Below are positions 1-10,309 of a stretch of 64,000 bases of DNA, in pieces (the first letter of the stretch is position 1; each line of letters opens with the position of its first letter). The notes under the pieces are model-generated. The model did not search any database and was not told the DNA's origin. It saw only the letters and a program-made list of their open reading frames with translations. The position numbers were made by a program, and so were the translations under genes. The stretch covers positions 923,414 through 987,413 of the forward strand of contig NMRA01000107.1 of the NCBI GenBank assembly GCA_002633005.1, written 5' to 3'. Source of the stretch: Phoronis australis (lineage: Eukaryota > Phoronida > Phoronidae).

Positions 1-572
1 TTCTTAATTTAAAAATCATTATTCTTGATTTTTTTCAGAGAATCAACTCACGGAAGAGATTAATAAAGAATACATTGCCCTTCGTCCTGCATACTTATTC
101 AGATTGCGTTCTGCTTGCACTAAACTGTTTTATCGAATACTTCAAACACCTGGACCTGCTGTATAGGTCGAACTGTTGAAAACTCCTCGCAACGGGGAAC
201 ACTTTTGAAGAGATAGTGCGTTAACTATCTCCTGATTGCTTCTATACCCAATAGCGTCAGCGTACCAGTGTCTAAGTCCATATGCATCCTGTCTGATATG
301 CTTGATGAGTTGAACAAAGTTAACAAAATTTCACGGTAGGTATACATTCGACTGCCTGGCAAAAAATTTCCATCTATACAACACAAACAACTTATTAGCA
401 ATACTACATTGGTCATACACAGGCTTCTACAATGGCTTTATGTTATGGGTTTCGACTTAACATCTCTAAAGAAGCAGCTTCCATAACACTTCGGCAGTTT
501 CCGGCTACACGTCGTATGTCTGCCAGGCTGGACTCCCTTTTCTGCGAATGATGTCACTACATCGCATCTTCT
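1..572. repeat. Block x, copy 0 of the CAP-locus tandem unit
   Basis: This stretch is nearly the same as 4674-5229 and is recognisably related to 56682-57115. In the two other copies it lies just to the right of a CAP exon 4. The window therefore probably opens inside the end of a further CAP unit whose exon 4 is off the left edge. I see no coding sequence in it. Confidence 0.75.
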
Positions 573-639
573 AAACAAGTGCGACAACAAAATCTCACGG
601 AGGCTAATAGTATATTAATCATGTGTCAATATTTTATTT

Positions 640-1620
640 ACCTGTGTGCTTCAGGTACAAAAGTACACCCACCTNCCCAAAACGTATTGATGATTTTTAT
701 TTAAAGTTTAATAATTTGGAAATTGAAAGAGTTCGTTCTTTCAATTTACTTGGTGTTACCATCAACGAAAACTTGTTATGGAGTCCACACATAAACAATT
801 TGTTGAGAAAGATAAGCAGATTCTGTAGTGTTCTTAGTAACATAAAACATTTCTTGCCATTTGAAACTTTGAAAACTATATATAATGGCCTTGTCCTTCC
901 TCATTTTAATTATGGCATTCTGCTATGGGGGTGTGAACATCATAGAATATTTAAATTACAGAAAAAGGTTATTCGCAATATTAACTCTAGTCATTTTAAT
1001 GCCCATACAGATCCTTTATTTAAGACTACACAGTTACTCAAAATAAAGGACTTGTATATGTATGTTGTTGCAATCATTAAATTTTTCTACAAATATGTTC
1101 ATAATTACTTACCTTCATTTTTTAACACGTTCAATTTAATAACTCGTGGGTCTGTTCATGAACATTACACTAGGCAACATCTTTTACATACTCCCCGTTG
1201 TACTAAATCATTTGTTGAAGATTCAGTTCGAAATGCCCTACCTCATATCATCAATAACCTTTCTGAAAGTGTCTCCCAAAAACTTTTTACCCATTCGTTA
1301 TCCTCTGTTATAAGTTATTTTAAGAATGTTTGTTTTGAAAATTATGAACTTGAGTGCACTATTCCCAACTGCTTTGTATGTAACTATTTTCGATAATCTC
1401 TCCCAGTCTTTACACAAGTAGTTTTAAAGTACATCATCACCTAATTTTCATAGTTCTGCTTATCTGTAACGCTGTATTTTTTCTTTCTTATTCTCTGGTG
1501 GCTCCGTGGTCAGCGGACCTCTCGGGTCCTTCACGGAGCCTCCATAAGCGTAAATCTGTATCAACTGTATTTTTTGGTTTTAGACTAAAGTGTATTACTA
1601 CTACTACTACTACTAAAGAC
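640..1620 (+). mobile_element. 5'-truncated LINE: reverse transcriptase C-terminal part and 3' UTR
   Basis: An open frame ending at 1396 (interrupted by a single N at 675) encodes the end of a non-LTR reverse transcriptase. Recognisable motifs are FNLLGVTINENLLWSPHI (the LGV..D..L.W..H block), LKTIYNGLVLPHFNYGILLWG and a downstream helical region typical of CR1/L2/Jockey-group elements. The catalytic core is absent. The noncoding tail contains a strong nested hairpin (1500-1540) and ends in a (TAC)n run at about 1595-1613, as many LINE 3' ends do. The element is dead by truncation. The exact clade is uncertain. Confidence 0.8.
1500..1540 (+). other. Nested hairpin in a LINE 3' UTR
   Basis: The outer arms at 1500-1508 and 1532-1540 are perfect 9-bp complements (GGCTCCGTG / CACGGAGCC). 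They enclose a second 5-bp stem, GGACC (1515-1519) with GGTCC (1525-1529). The hairpin sits between the end of the LINE ORF and its microsatellite tail, where LINE reverse transcriptases are known to recognise their own RNA. A recognition role is inference. Confidence 0.5.
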
Positions 1621-2088
1621 GTACCGAAAGCGGGAGATGTACAACCAAAAATGTCTCGCAGTTTTTTGTTGTTGCTGTTTTTAAAAATTGAATGGGAAAT
1701 TGCTAGTGCCGCAAAGTACATGAAACGTCCCGTTCTTTTCTTTCCAGTCGAGCGGGAAAACATGTCCATATCTCGTGAAAAAAAAACAATGTTATAATAT
1801 GTCAATTCGTCTGTGTGTCAAAAAGCAGGACATTTGTGTGGCGGGATGGCAAAAAATCAAAAAATGCGACAGTCCGCTAAGAGCGGGGCAATGTGCAAAT
1901 ACAAGTATACCGTGCACTTACAGCAACACGAAGTACTGGATTGGGTTCTTAGAAAGTAAACTTTTCATCTTTCAAAATTTTATTTCAAGATTACAGGTAC
2001 ATACATATAGGTACATAACAATAGGCCTAATTTGCAGAATTTACAAAAAACGGCGTCTGAGCAACAGGTAAACATTACACAAAGAAAT
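1621..2088. other. Sequence without recognised content
   Basis: Lies between the LINE tail and the start of the block shared with 53.2 kb. No gene, repeat boundary or RNA gene was recognised. Confidence 0.4.
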
Positions 2089-2109
2089 TATGATAGAAAC
2101 AATTGAAAA

Positions 2110-2150
2110 CAATAACACACAAATACACAAACACACACACGCACACTTAC
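2110..2150. repeat. (AC)n-rich microsatellite
   Basis: Runs of ACACAC with interruptions. The matching position in the other unit (53235-53285) is also AC-rich. Confidence 0.7.
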
Positions 2151-2332
2151 CTAAGCAATTACGAATAATTTTTTGAAAGTTACGTAAACACTAAAAATTT
2201 CATTTAGACCAAATTAAATTCTTTCCGTGAAATACTATAGCATGGTTTTGTCACTAAAAAATGTCTTGTTGAAACACTATAGGCATGTAGTATGACAGAT
2301 ATAGTATGACAGGTTGTCAAAAGTGGCTTTAC

Positions 2333-2393
2333 GACTGGAGTTGGAAAAATATCAGATGCTACTCCCGAATCCAACCAGGACCACAGGTCGATG
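2333..2393 (-). CDS. CAP gene A, candidate exon 5 (linker after the CAP domain)
   Basis: On the minus strand a TTTTTATAAG acceptor precedes a 61-base open stretch, followed by GTAAAG as a possible donor. Completing the codon left by exon 4 gives a frame with IDLWSWLDSGVASDIFPTPV. The paralogue at 53453-53513 has the same length, acceptor and frame (TDLYSWVDPGEASFIFAIPV), which favours a real exon. The position right after the CNYYP motif is where CAP proteins carry a short linker. The exit phase (0) does not fit the EGF exon entry (1), so at least one more exon would be needed or this call is wrong. Confidence 0.35.
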
Positions 2394-2802
2394 CTTATAA
2401 AAATGACCAAATGTCACGGTAACTGTCGGCTTTGTTGACTAACTTTGCCAAGTTATCGCTGCTTGTATAGAACCGTACCTCAGAAGAATTTCGCTTCATC
2501 AACATTAAAAACAAAATTAAAATGAAGTAATGAAATTAGGGTTGATTTGATAACTACAACTCTCGATCAAATCAGTCGAGCAGGCATCCAGAAATTGTCA
2601 TTGCAAACTCTCGTGGCTACTGTGGGGGGGGGGGNTAGGTCACATGCGAGAGTTGGCAGTCCATGGGTAGAGTTCTACAATTTTTGCAAAGACTATTTTT
2701 GGTGAGAACTGATACAAATAATGTTGCCCAATTTTTCAACGGGTTTCAAATATCTACATGTACCATACCGTGAATAATACGCTTACAAGGAAGTCACGCA
2801 TT

Positions 2803-3931
2803 TCTAAAGATATGCGGGAATTTTCACTGCTCGTCCTTCTGAGTGGTTTGTACCAGGGTCAAAGAGAGCGCGGCTTCAGAATCTGGTACAGTTGTGATGA
2901 CCGCATTGCCCGATGCGAGCAAGACCCAATATAATGTAATTTTCCGACCATAAACTGTATTAAACATCTCTGCCTATGCATAATGGCGAATTTTCAAAAT
3001 GCATTAACCACTAATTTTCGTTATAAACGAACACCACGGCGGTATTCAGCTGAAAAAAAAACAACCAAGTACGGTTTTCGATTTTTAAAAATCGATGAAC
3101 TACATGTAATAATCTAAAAACTACAACCATTGGGTACGATTGGAGATAAACTACAGCGGGTATTGATATACTCGGTGGATATACAAACGCTGATCAGAGT
3201 TAACAATATCTCACGGATTCATTTTTTAATATTCTTTCAATCTCGTTTAACCAGATTTTTGACCAGGAAACAGTTGTTGTGCCCACTTTTCATTTTTTTT
3301 ATTACTGACAAAGAGCTAAAATAGTTATATAGTTAGTGCCACATAAATTGTCCAGAGATTCCAAATCTTCAGTTTGGTTATCACCATATTTGCACTTTTG
3401 TATATATTTTATGATTTGAGTTCTGATTCAGATTAGTTTTTAATGACACGTGAAATGTTTAGTGTACCTGTATTGTGGTAAGTTTAGGGATGGGCTCACA
3501 ATGAACTTAACTAATTAAGTTAGCTGGCGATCAAAATCTACCACTGTTTTGGTACTTCCAAGTTCAAAACTTAGACAAAAAAGTTATCAACCCGTTTCCG
3601 GTAAGGAAAAAAAACAACTAGGCATTAAAAACTAAATAAAGAAAACCAATGTGAAACTAATCGTTCTTTTTAGTCATTTCGTAATATTTATAATGTACCA
3701 AATTAAAATTACTCTCCAGAGTTGCAGGCTATAACTCTGCAAATGTCAGAGAAAACCAAAATGGGGGTACTAACAACAACCATTGTTGAGACAGTGCTAG
3801 CAATTACCTTTCCGCTTCATTAGCTCAGATCTACATCAACACAAAGGGCGTGCTGAATAGGCATCCTAAAAGTCGTCTGGGGATTAGGGAATCAGAGCGG
3901 TCACCATTGTAAGCGAGAAATTCTCCGCATG
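2803..3931. repeat. Interspersed repeat R1, copy 1
   Basis: Similar from TCTAAAGATATGCG to AGAAATTCTCC with 15867-17228; the second copy has an extra 0.3 kb near 16280-16570. The other CAP unit (around 53910) lacks it, so it behaves as an insertion. No clear terminal inverted repeat, ORF or target-site duplication was found. Confidence 0.6.
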
Positions 3932-4140
3932 AACGTTTTGATATCTGCTAGCAAAATTTGAAAAACTGTCACCAACTCAAGTTTCAACAATATGTTAAAG
4001 TAATGTATCCTCAAACCACGTGCCATTTTCCTCTGCATTTCTGCCATTCTTCGTCACTGCGGTCGTGTGGTTCACTGCAACCGCTCATTACGACCATCCG
4101 TCTCGATAACGTGACAAAGGCTACATAAAATGAAACCTAC

Positions 4141-4298
4141 CTGTGGGGATCACCAAAAGAGGGGTAGTAGTTACACACGAAGAAGAACTGGTTGTCAATT
4201 ACTCTGCTGAATGTTTTACTGACACTGTCGTAGCCTCCATAAGCTTTTTCGCAAATCTTATAACCACATCCAACTTTGTGCGTCTTCTGCCATGCCAT
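4141..4298 (-). CDS. CAP gene A exon 4 (CAP signature 1 end and CAP signature 2)
   Basis: A 158-base exon (52 codons plus 2 bases) with acceptor TTTATCCCCATAG at the right edge and donor AG/GTAGGT at the left. It starts with MAWQKTHKVGCGY, completing the family signature GHY.Q..W from exon 3, and contains FFFVCNYYP, the second CAP signature. CAP proteins are secreted or extracellular single-domain alpha-beta-alpha folds; functions range from sterol binding to venom components, and which applies here cannot be read from sequence. The paralogue at 54109-54266 has the same length and phase. It lies 13.4 kb downstream of exon 3, across rearranged repeat blocks, so membership in the same transcript as exons 1-3 is inferred from phase and order. 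Confidence 0.88.
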
Positions 4299-4673
4299 CT
4301 ATGGGGATAAAAACGATGTTTTCAGCCGAGAATGAGCTCATTGTCAATGCCGTATAAAGGTTTGGGTGCAATGCTCTTAAGCAACAGAGCGGGTTAGCGA
4401 TTACGACACTGCTACGTACAGTATTGTCGGGAATGTAACAGAAAAACGTTTAAACCGCAATTTAGTTGTTAATTTTGGAATGAGTACGAGCCGGGTGGGA
4501 ATTCAAAATTATGGCCACGTTTCAACATGGCCGCCATCAGCATCATAACCTCTTATTTTGGGATATCCTTTCACTTGGTATAAAATCAATTATGTACGTG
4601 TTTATTCCGTCTCCTACAGCACTGTCAACTGGGAGTCCGTTTCTAACAATAGAAAGCCTACTAGTAGGTCAAT

Positions 4674-5229
4674 TTCTTAATTTAAAAATTATTATTCTTG
4701 ATTTTTTTCAGAGAATCAACTCACGGAAGAGATTAATAAAGAATACATTGCCCTTCGTTCTGCATACTTATTCAGATTGCGTTCAGCTTGCACTAAACTG
4801 TTATATCAAATACTTCAAACACCTGGACCTGCTGTAGAAGTCGAACTGTTGAAAACTCCGCGCAACGGGGAAATTTTTGAAGAGATAATGCGTTAACTAT
4901 CTCCTGATTGCTTCTATACCCAACAGCGTCAGCGTACCTAAGTCCATATGCATCATGTCTGATATGCTTGATGAGTTGAACAAGGTTAACAAAATTTCAC
5001 GGTAGGTATACATTCGACTGCCTGGCAAAAATTTCCATCTATGCAACACAATACTACATTGGTCATACACCAGACAGGCTTCTATAATGGTTTTATGTTA
5101 TGGGTTTCGACTTAACATCTCTAAAGAAGCAGCTTCCATAACACTTCGGCAGTTTCCGGCTACACGTCGTATGTCTGCCAGGCTGGACTCCCTTTACTGC
5201 GAATGATGTCACTACATTGCATCTTCTAT
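4674..5229. repeat. Block x, copy 1
   Basis: Near-identical to 1-572 with small indels, and related to 56682-57115. Noncoding. Confidence 0.75.
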
Positions 5230-5627
5230 TGCCATGAAAATGAACAGTCTCTTTTTGATACCTATGAAGCCTTGTAAAACAGCCTTTTGGAAAACCCTAA
5301 ACAATTATTTAAATTAATAGAAAAAGTTAAATCTTGTTTCTGAAGCTTGAATGTGTGTGGGTGTTGTGTAATCGCTGTTTCATTGATGTAATTGTTTACT
5401 TTTCGTAAATAAAATATGAACTAAAAAAAATCCCACACACTTTCTGAGGAAAAGTCGCGACAATTTCCAGTACTACACTTGTATTGTACATTTGAAGAGG
5501 GACTCATCGATATAATCAAGTCACAGAGCTAGAGACCCAGTATTCAGAAAGTAACGGCAGTAATAACGAGAACATCTATGCACTAGTCACGACTGTTTTG
5601 TCCTCCTTTATACTTTTAATTCACGGA

Positions 5628-6310
5628 GCAGACGTTAAATCCAAAGCGAGGCTCACTGCGATAAATATAGCGGAACTTTACATTGCGTAAGTTAACGACT
5701 GGTCTTCCGAGACCAACCTGAATATTAAATCTTAAAAATGTGTCCGTAATTAACCAGAAAAATACAGAAGAGAACAAGTCAATGCACCAATGAGTTGTCT
5801 GGGGAATGGGTAAAATTTATTTTGGAAAAACTAGGCTCGAAATATGAAAAGTAAATATGACCAAATTGCGGCGATCGTGTTACGGAATAGGTATGTGCTG
5901 CGGGGTTACGTTTCTTCTTGTAAAGTTTTGATAAAATGTTTTCAACGCGAACCAGGTCATCTGCTCGTATTTTGACGAGTTGAAGATATATTTAACATTG
6001 GTGACTAATCGCATTTTGCTGTCATGTGCAAGTCACGTCTGGTTTAATTTGTTGATCAAGAATATTAACATCAAGCATAGCCTAGGTCCTGGTAGTGAGG
6101 TAAAGACTATAGGGATTAACAGTTGATTTGTCATTAACTTGTTAGAATGATTGATATCATACAAATTATTTTTATTATGATAAAAACAAGCTGGTAATTG
6201 AAGCTAAAAATTATTTTACCATCAATTCTGCTTTCCTGGTTTTAATAATTCTTATACCTATTTCCTATGCTAGGTTTCAAATATCTGTCTGGAACAAGTT
6301 GAATTTTATA
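5628..6310. repeat. Block w of the CAP unit, uninterrupted copy
   Basis: Similar to 60572-61046 and then, without a break here, to 63736-64000. The right-hand copy is split by about 2.7 kb of inserted elements. This copy shows the unfilled site, including an intact TTAA at 6065-6068. Confidence 0.7.
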
Positions 6311-7649
6311 TTCAAAACACCTAGTTCGTTCGTCCAATGCACAACCTGAAAAATAACATTCAGAGGCCTCGTTCATCCGAGGTGAAAGCTGCCTGTGCAT
6401 TCTGAGAGGGGGATTTTTTGCCGAGTGAGGAGGAAATTCTACATCCCTCGCCATCTGTTGCAAGCTCTCATAGGCTCTGTTTCAAGTAGCATTTTGTGCT
6501 TTTTCAAATTGTCACCTATGCGGTTAGAATTGATTCGAACTTCAACGGGAAATTTTCAATCAATTTAGAGTACTTTTTAGGCCTCGTGAGGGGGAATTTC
6601 GAGTGTTTTTCAACATTATTAGAGGGTGTAGGGCCGAATATTGGGGATTGAGGGTCCTGTCCTTTTTGGAAACAAATGCATCATGTTTCAACCCGCAGTC
6701 ACTAAAACACAGCCTGGCTGGAGGAAGATTCTTCGGTCATTACTATGATGCTCGGCAATTGAGATGCAACAAAACATGATCAAACTTTCGAAAACATTTA
6801 TATTTTCTTTTGTCACCGCGTATGGCAACGACCCAACGCTTCCGAAACTCAACGTCATTAGGGATTTTAAAAAGATAGTTGAATGTCCGTATTTTTATTG
6901 CCGTTCGAGCAACGCGGAACACAACTATGACGATTCACCAATGGACGGAGCTATCTCAGTGAACCTCGTTGTGGAGCGCACTTCCTGTCTGCATGAAATA
7001 GGCGTATAATATTAGTGGCATTGGTCACTGTGCACCCAAAAACCGTAAACCAACCTTTTAAAGAGTACCCGTCAAGCATTTTCTTAGTTTTTGAAGTTTC
7101 AGTTAGCTAATATGAAATGTGTACCATGAAAAATCTAACTAAGTAAGCACCAAATAGTCTCGAATTTTTTAATTTTGAAGAAAATTAGTTATTTCCAAGT
7201 TTCTAGCCAAATGATGTAGTAGGTGGAAGACGTTTGGTCACTTGACAATCAATTGCAATGGCGGAACACAGCACATCAGAAGACTAACACGATTTTGAAC
7301 GAGAACTGGACAGTTATTATGCCGAGAGTACAGTGGATACGGGCATCACATTCAAGTACTCGAAGAATCCGATAATGAATTCGATTTTTTACTTAGCTAA
7401 CATTCATCGGCTTCGAAGTCGTATGAGCTCGACCCATTTGCACTAGAAATCCTGCAGACATATGTGAGCAACAACCAACTGAAGCAAGGGGTGTTGGGTC
7501 ACTCGTATTGACATGATGGAATGAGTACAGTATAAACACAATGCAAGCTTATATATGTTTCGTTGCACTCAATCTGGGCCGGGGTGGAGGGGCTGGCATC
7601 ACTCGCCCACAATGGAAGCACTTTGTTCGTTATTTATAAAATTTGCAAA
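6311..7649. other. Stretch without recognised genes
   Basis: Several short open frames on both strands, none with recognisable motifs, codon continuity or splice context. Its right-hand counterpart, if any, would lie beyond the window end. Confidence 0.4.
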
Positions 7650-8345
7650 TACACTGACATTCCTCACTCTCGTGCGGCGCAAAAACCGGTAGCATTTCTG
7701 TGCATCTTTCACGTAATTAGGAAATTTGAACACGGAGATGTTCACAGTCAAGTTGATCTTACTACATCCTCCACAAACTTACCTGTCTAAAAAGGCGGTT
7801 TTCGCGGACTTTCTTCACAACTACTCAGCATCGCACTGGTAAAAAATAACAACGGCGGAGACGGTCTTCCACCCGATAACACAAAGATTTATATATTTTT
7901 TTAAAATTTCGGATTGTTTCTTTGCACTAGGTATACTAAAGGCTATTGATAAAATTCTTTTTGAGACACAGGGTCATGGTGGGAACTGTCTTTAAAAACA
8001 AGGTGTGATGTCCGTACATGTCACTCACGAACCACACGTCGTGTGAACACATATATCTGCAGAAGTAATACGGCGAAGATATCTGCACGGCGGAAATAAA
8101 GCCCATCGAAATAACTTATGGTTCCCTCAAAAATTTGCCATTCGGTTGTAACTCCGCGATTTGCATCGTTACCTGGCGATGAACTCGTGAACTAAAGCAT
8201 TCTATAGGCTTAATGGCTGGTCACATCTCATTATAATATGACGTCATTAGGTCAAAATCTGAGCGTGGCAGACAATTTCATTCGTCGTTGTTAGAGAAAT
8301 GTAAACAGGCAGGGGTGTAAAATAACCGGGTAAGATCGTTTATGG
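7650..8345. repeat. Block y of the CAP unit
   Basis: Similar to 57172-57880 along its length. In the right-hand unit this block lies between exon 4 and exon 3. Noncoding. Confidence 0.7.
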
Positions 8346-8626
8346 TTCCCTTAAAAGAGCACTGTAGTAAAAATAATGCAGCAGTTAAACGGTACAAATA
8401 AATTTCACATTTGCTCAAGTTGCGAGCTAAACGAAAGCTTATTCATAGTTATTGTCAAAAGACTGGGATCCTGATCGCTGATATGTCAGTGACGAGGCTG
8501 GTGTGGACCCGACTGCTTATTACATACATTGTTGTGTCATATTGTGATTAGTTTACATCGCATTTAATCATTGTGTCAGCCGTTCTTATTTTTTACTGTT
8601 TGTCACAGTGCTGTAAAAGGTTCGCC

Positions 8627-8710
8627 ATGCCTTTTTGTATGGCTCCTGGTTTTTCGAAAAAGGTGACTTCTAAAGGTATGGTCATCGCATACCATCGCCG
8701 GGTTGCCTAA
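8627..8710 (+). pseudogene. THAP-domain first-exon-like fragment
   Basis: A 27-codon frame begins MPFCMAPGFSKKV and continues to IAYHRR before a stop. This resembles the start of THAP zinc fingers (MP..C.A.GC ... FHR.P). The second zinc-ligand cysteine (GC) is replaced by Phe here, and no continuation was found. THAP domains occur in host regulators and in P-element and Kolobok-type transposases. It is most likely a decayed exon or transposon remnant. Confidence 0.4.
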
Positions 8711-8904
8711 GCCTTGTCCCAAAGCTGTAGGTCTATACTAAATATAGGCCTACAGGTTTGCGCCGATATGGGTAAAAAGAGGACCAATAAAATCTGACTC
8801 CAAATTTCTGTCATTAAAACTAATCTCACCCTTGAGTAAACCTATAGGAACCAGCTTCATAGAGTAAACTTATTAACAGATGTTGGAAAATTTAGTGATC
8901 GTTA

Positions 8905-9090
8905 ATCGGCTGCTGCTAATATTGTGATGCGTTCTTCTGAGTCGGCTTTTTGCGATCATAACGTCTCTTGACCTTGGCCAGTTTCTTTTCCACCGATTCC
9001 TTTTGTCATGTGTTCTTCGCTGCCGGCTCATAGGTTGCGTACATGTATACGTCACAACAAATCATCGGAACTTGTTTCATTTCGTTACAA
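8905..9090. repeat. Repeat shared with 51326-51485
   Basis: Both contain GCTGCTAAnATTGT..TGCG, a TTGGCCAGTTTCT core and GTCACAACAAAT. In the right-hand unit this segment precedes the Jockey-like LINE and the exon-4 block, so here it may mark the beginning of another decayed CAP unit. Confidence 0.6.
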
Positions 9091-9094
9091 GCAT

Positions 9095-9790
9095 TACCAG
9101 CAATTCGTAAACTAGGTCATCCGCCAGGTTCTCTGCGTAAACTAGGTCATCGCTTATGGACCAGTTAGCGCTTCACTCTCCGCGTGTCTCACTGGAGAGA
9201 AGCACCAGAAAGGTTGTTCTACATTTTGTAGCCCAAAATTACCAAAGTTCAAATATATTCCGTTTAAAAGGAAAGACAAAACATATTATTACAGATGTCT
9301 GGCCAATATCATGAGCCACCACTCGTAAGCAAATCAAAGCTGTCCTTACTCGTTGCCTGATCTCGCACTACCTCAATCGACTAGTTTTCAGTTCGCAATG
9401 CAACGATACAATTCTCATAAATTCAACTTGTACTGACCCCTTTCAATTTTAAACCATGCCCGAAGTACTTGGAAACAAATTATTGTTAGGTACAACGAGG
9501 TTTTTTTTCCTAAAGTGGATCGTAAACATCTCAGGTGAGTTTTCCACACACAGCTACTTTGATTTAGAGCTGAATTTTGAGCTCCCATACTACTATGGGC
9601 CGGGCCGGTCAAGGGCCAATTTCTGTTGTACGCACTACTTATAGCTTTGGAATCAAACTGCTATATATACAGAAAACGTTTATTAGTATACTGGTGTGGA
9701 TATTATCAGTGATTTAACCAAAAACTTCGAATTAACTAGACCCACTAATGATAGTCTATGATGATAAACTGTTATCAAAAGGCCAAAATT
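9095..9790. other. Stretch without recognised genes
   Basis: Contains a small internal direct repeat around 9107-9150 (GTAAACTAGGTCATC twice). Nothing else recognised. Confidence 0.4.
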
Positions 9791-9804
9791 GGCAATTTTC
9801 GGCG

Positions 9805-10114
9805 ACCCCATGTTAAATACAAAATTTTGTCTAATTTTCTTCAAACTCTTGCATTTCAATCTTGATTATACTGACATCTGTTGGGTCTATCGGCAACTAA
9901 CCGCACATGAAAGGCTTGGTCGAAAATTATCGTTTTCTCACATGCACTTTCGGGTTTTTAGCGGCGATTCCACTGATCGAAGCGACAAAATAAGCCAAAA
10001 CTTTGACCATACCATGTTAAACATAATTTTTTTTCCAATTTTGATGAAACTTGGCCACGTTTTTAACAAAATACTTATCTATGTTATGTGCTATCGGCAA
10101 ATGTGATTGATTCA
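9805..10114. repeat. About 204-bp tandem repeat running into an assembly gap
   Basis: The motif CCATGTTAAA.A.AA.TTT and the following TTTT..T.AAACT..GC recur at 9808 and 10012; CTATCGGCAA recurs at about 9888 and 10091. This gives a diverged repeat of about 204 bp. The N gap 10115-10309 begins inside the second copy, suggesting the gap hides more satellite-like copies. Confidence 0.6.
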
Positions 10115-10309
10115 NNNNNNNNNNNNNNNNNNNNNNNNNNNNNNNNNNNNNNNNNNNNNNNNNNNNNNNNNNNNNNNNNNNNNNNNNNNNNNNNNNNNNN
10201 NNNNNNNNNNNNNNNNNNNNNNNNNNNNNNNNNNNNNNNNNNNNNNNNNNNNNNNNNNNNNNNNNNNNNNNNNNNNNNNNNNNNNNNNNNNNNNNNNNNN
10301 NNNNNNNNN
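10115..10309. other. Assembly gap
   Basis: 195 consecutive Ns. Confidence 0.99.

Larger units (their letters stand above)
2089..4560. repeat. Exon-4/5 block of CAP unit 1 (paralogous to 53209-54500)
   Basis: Similarity to 53209-54500 begins at an AATAGAAACAATTGAAAA-like start with an (AC)n run in both copies, and covers the candidate exon 5 and exon 4. The left copy is longer because it carries a repeat (2803-3931) at a point where the right copy has none. Confidence 0.8.

Noticed and set aside
1595-1613. Short direct repeats considered as CRISPR-like.
   Set aside because: It is a (TAC)n microsatellite at a LINE 3' end in a eukaryotic sequence; there are no spacers.
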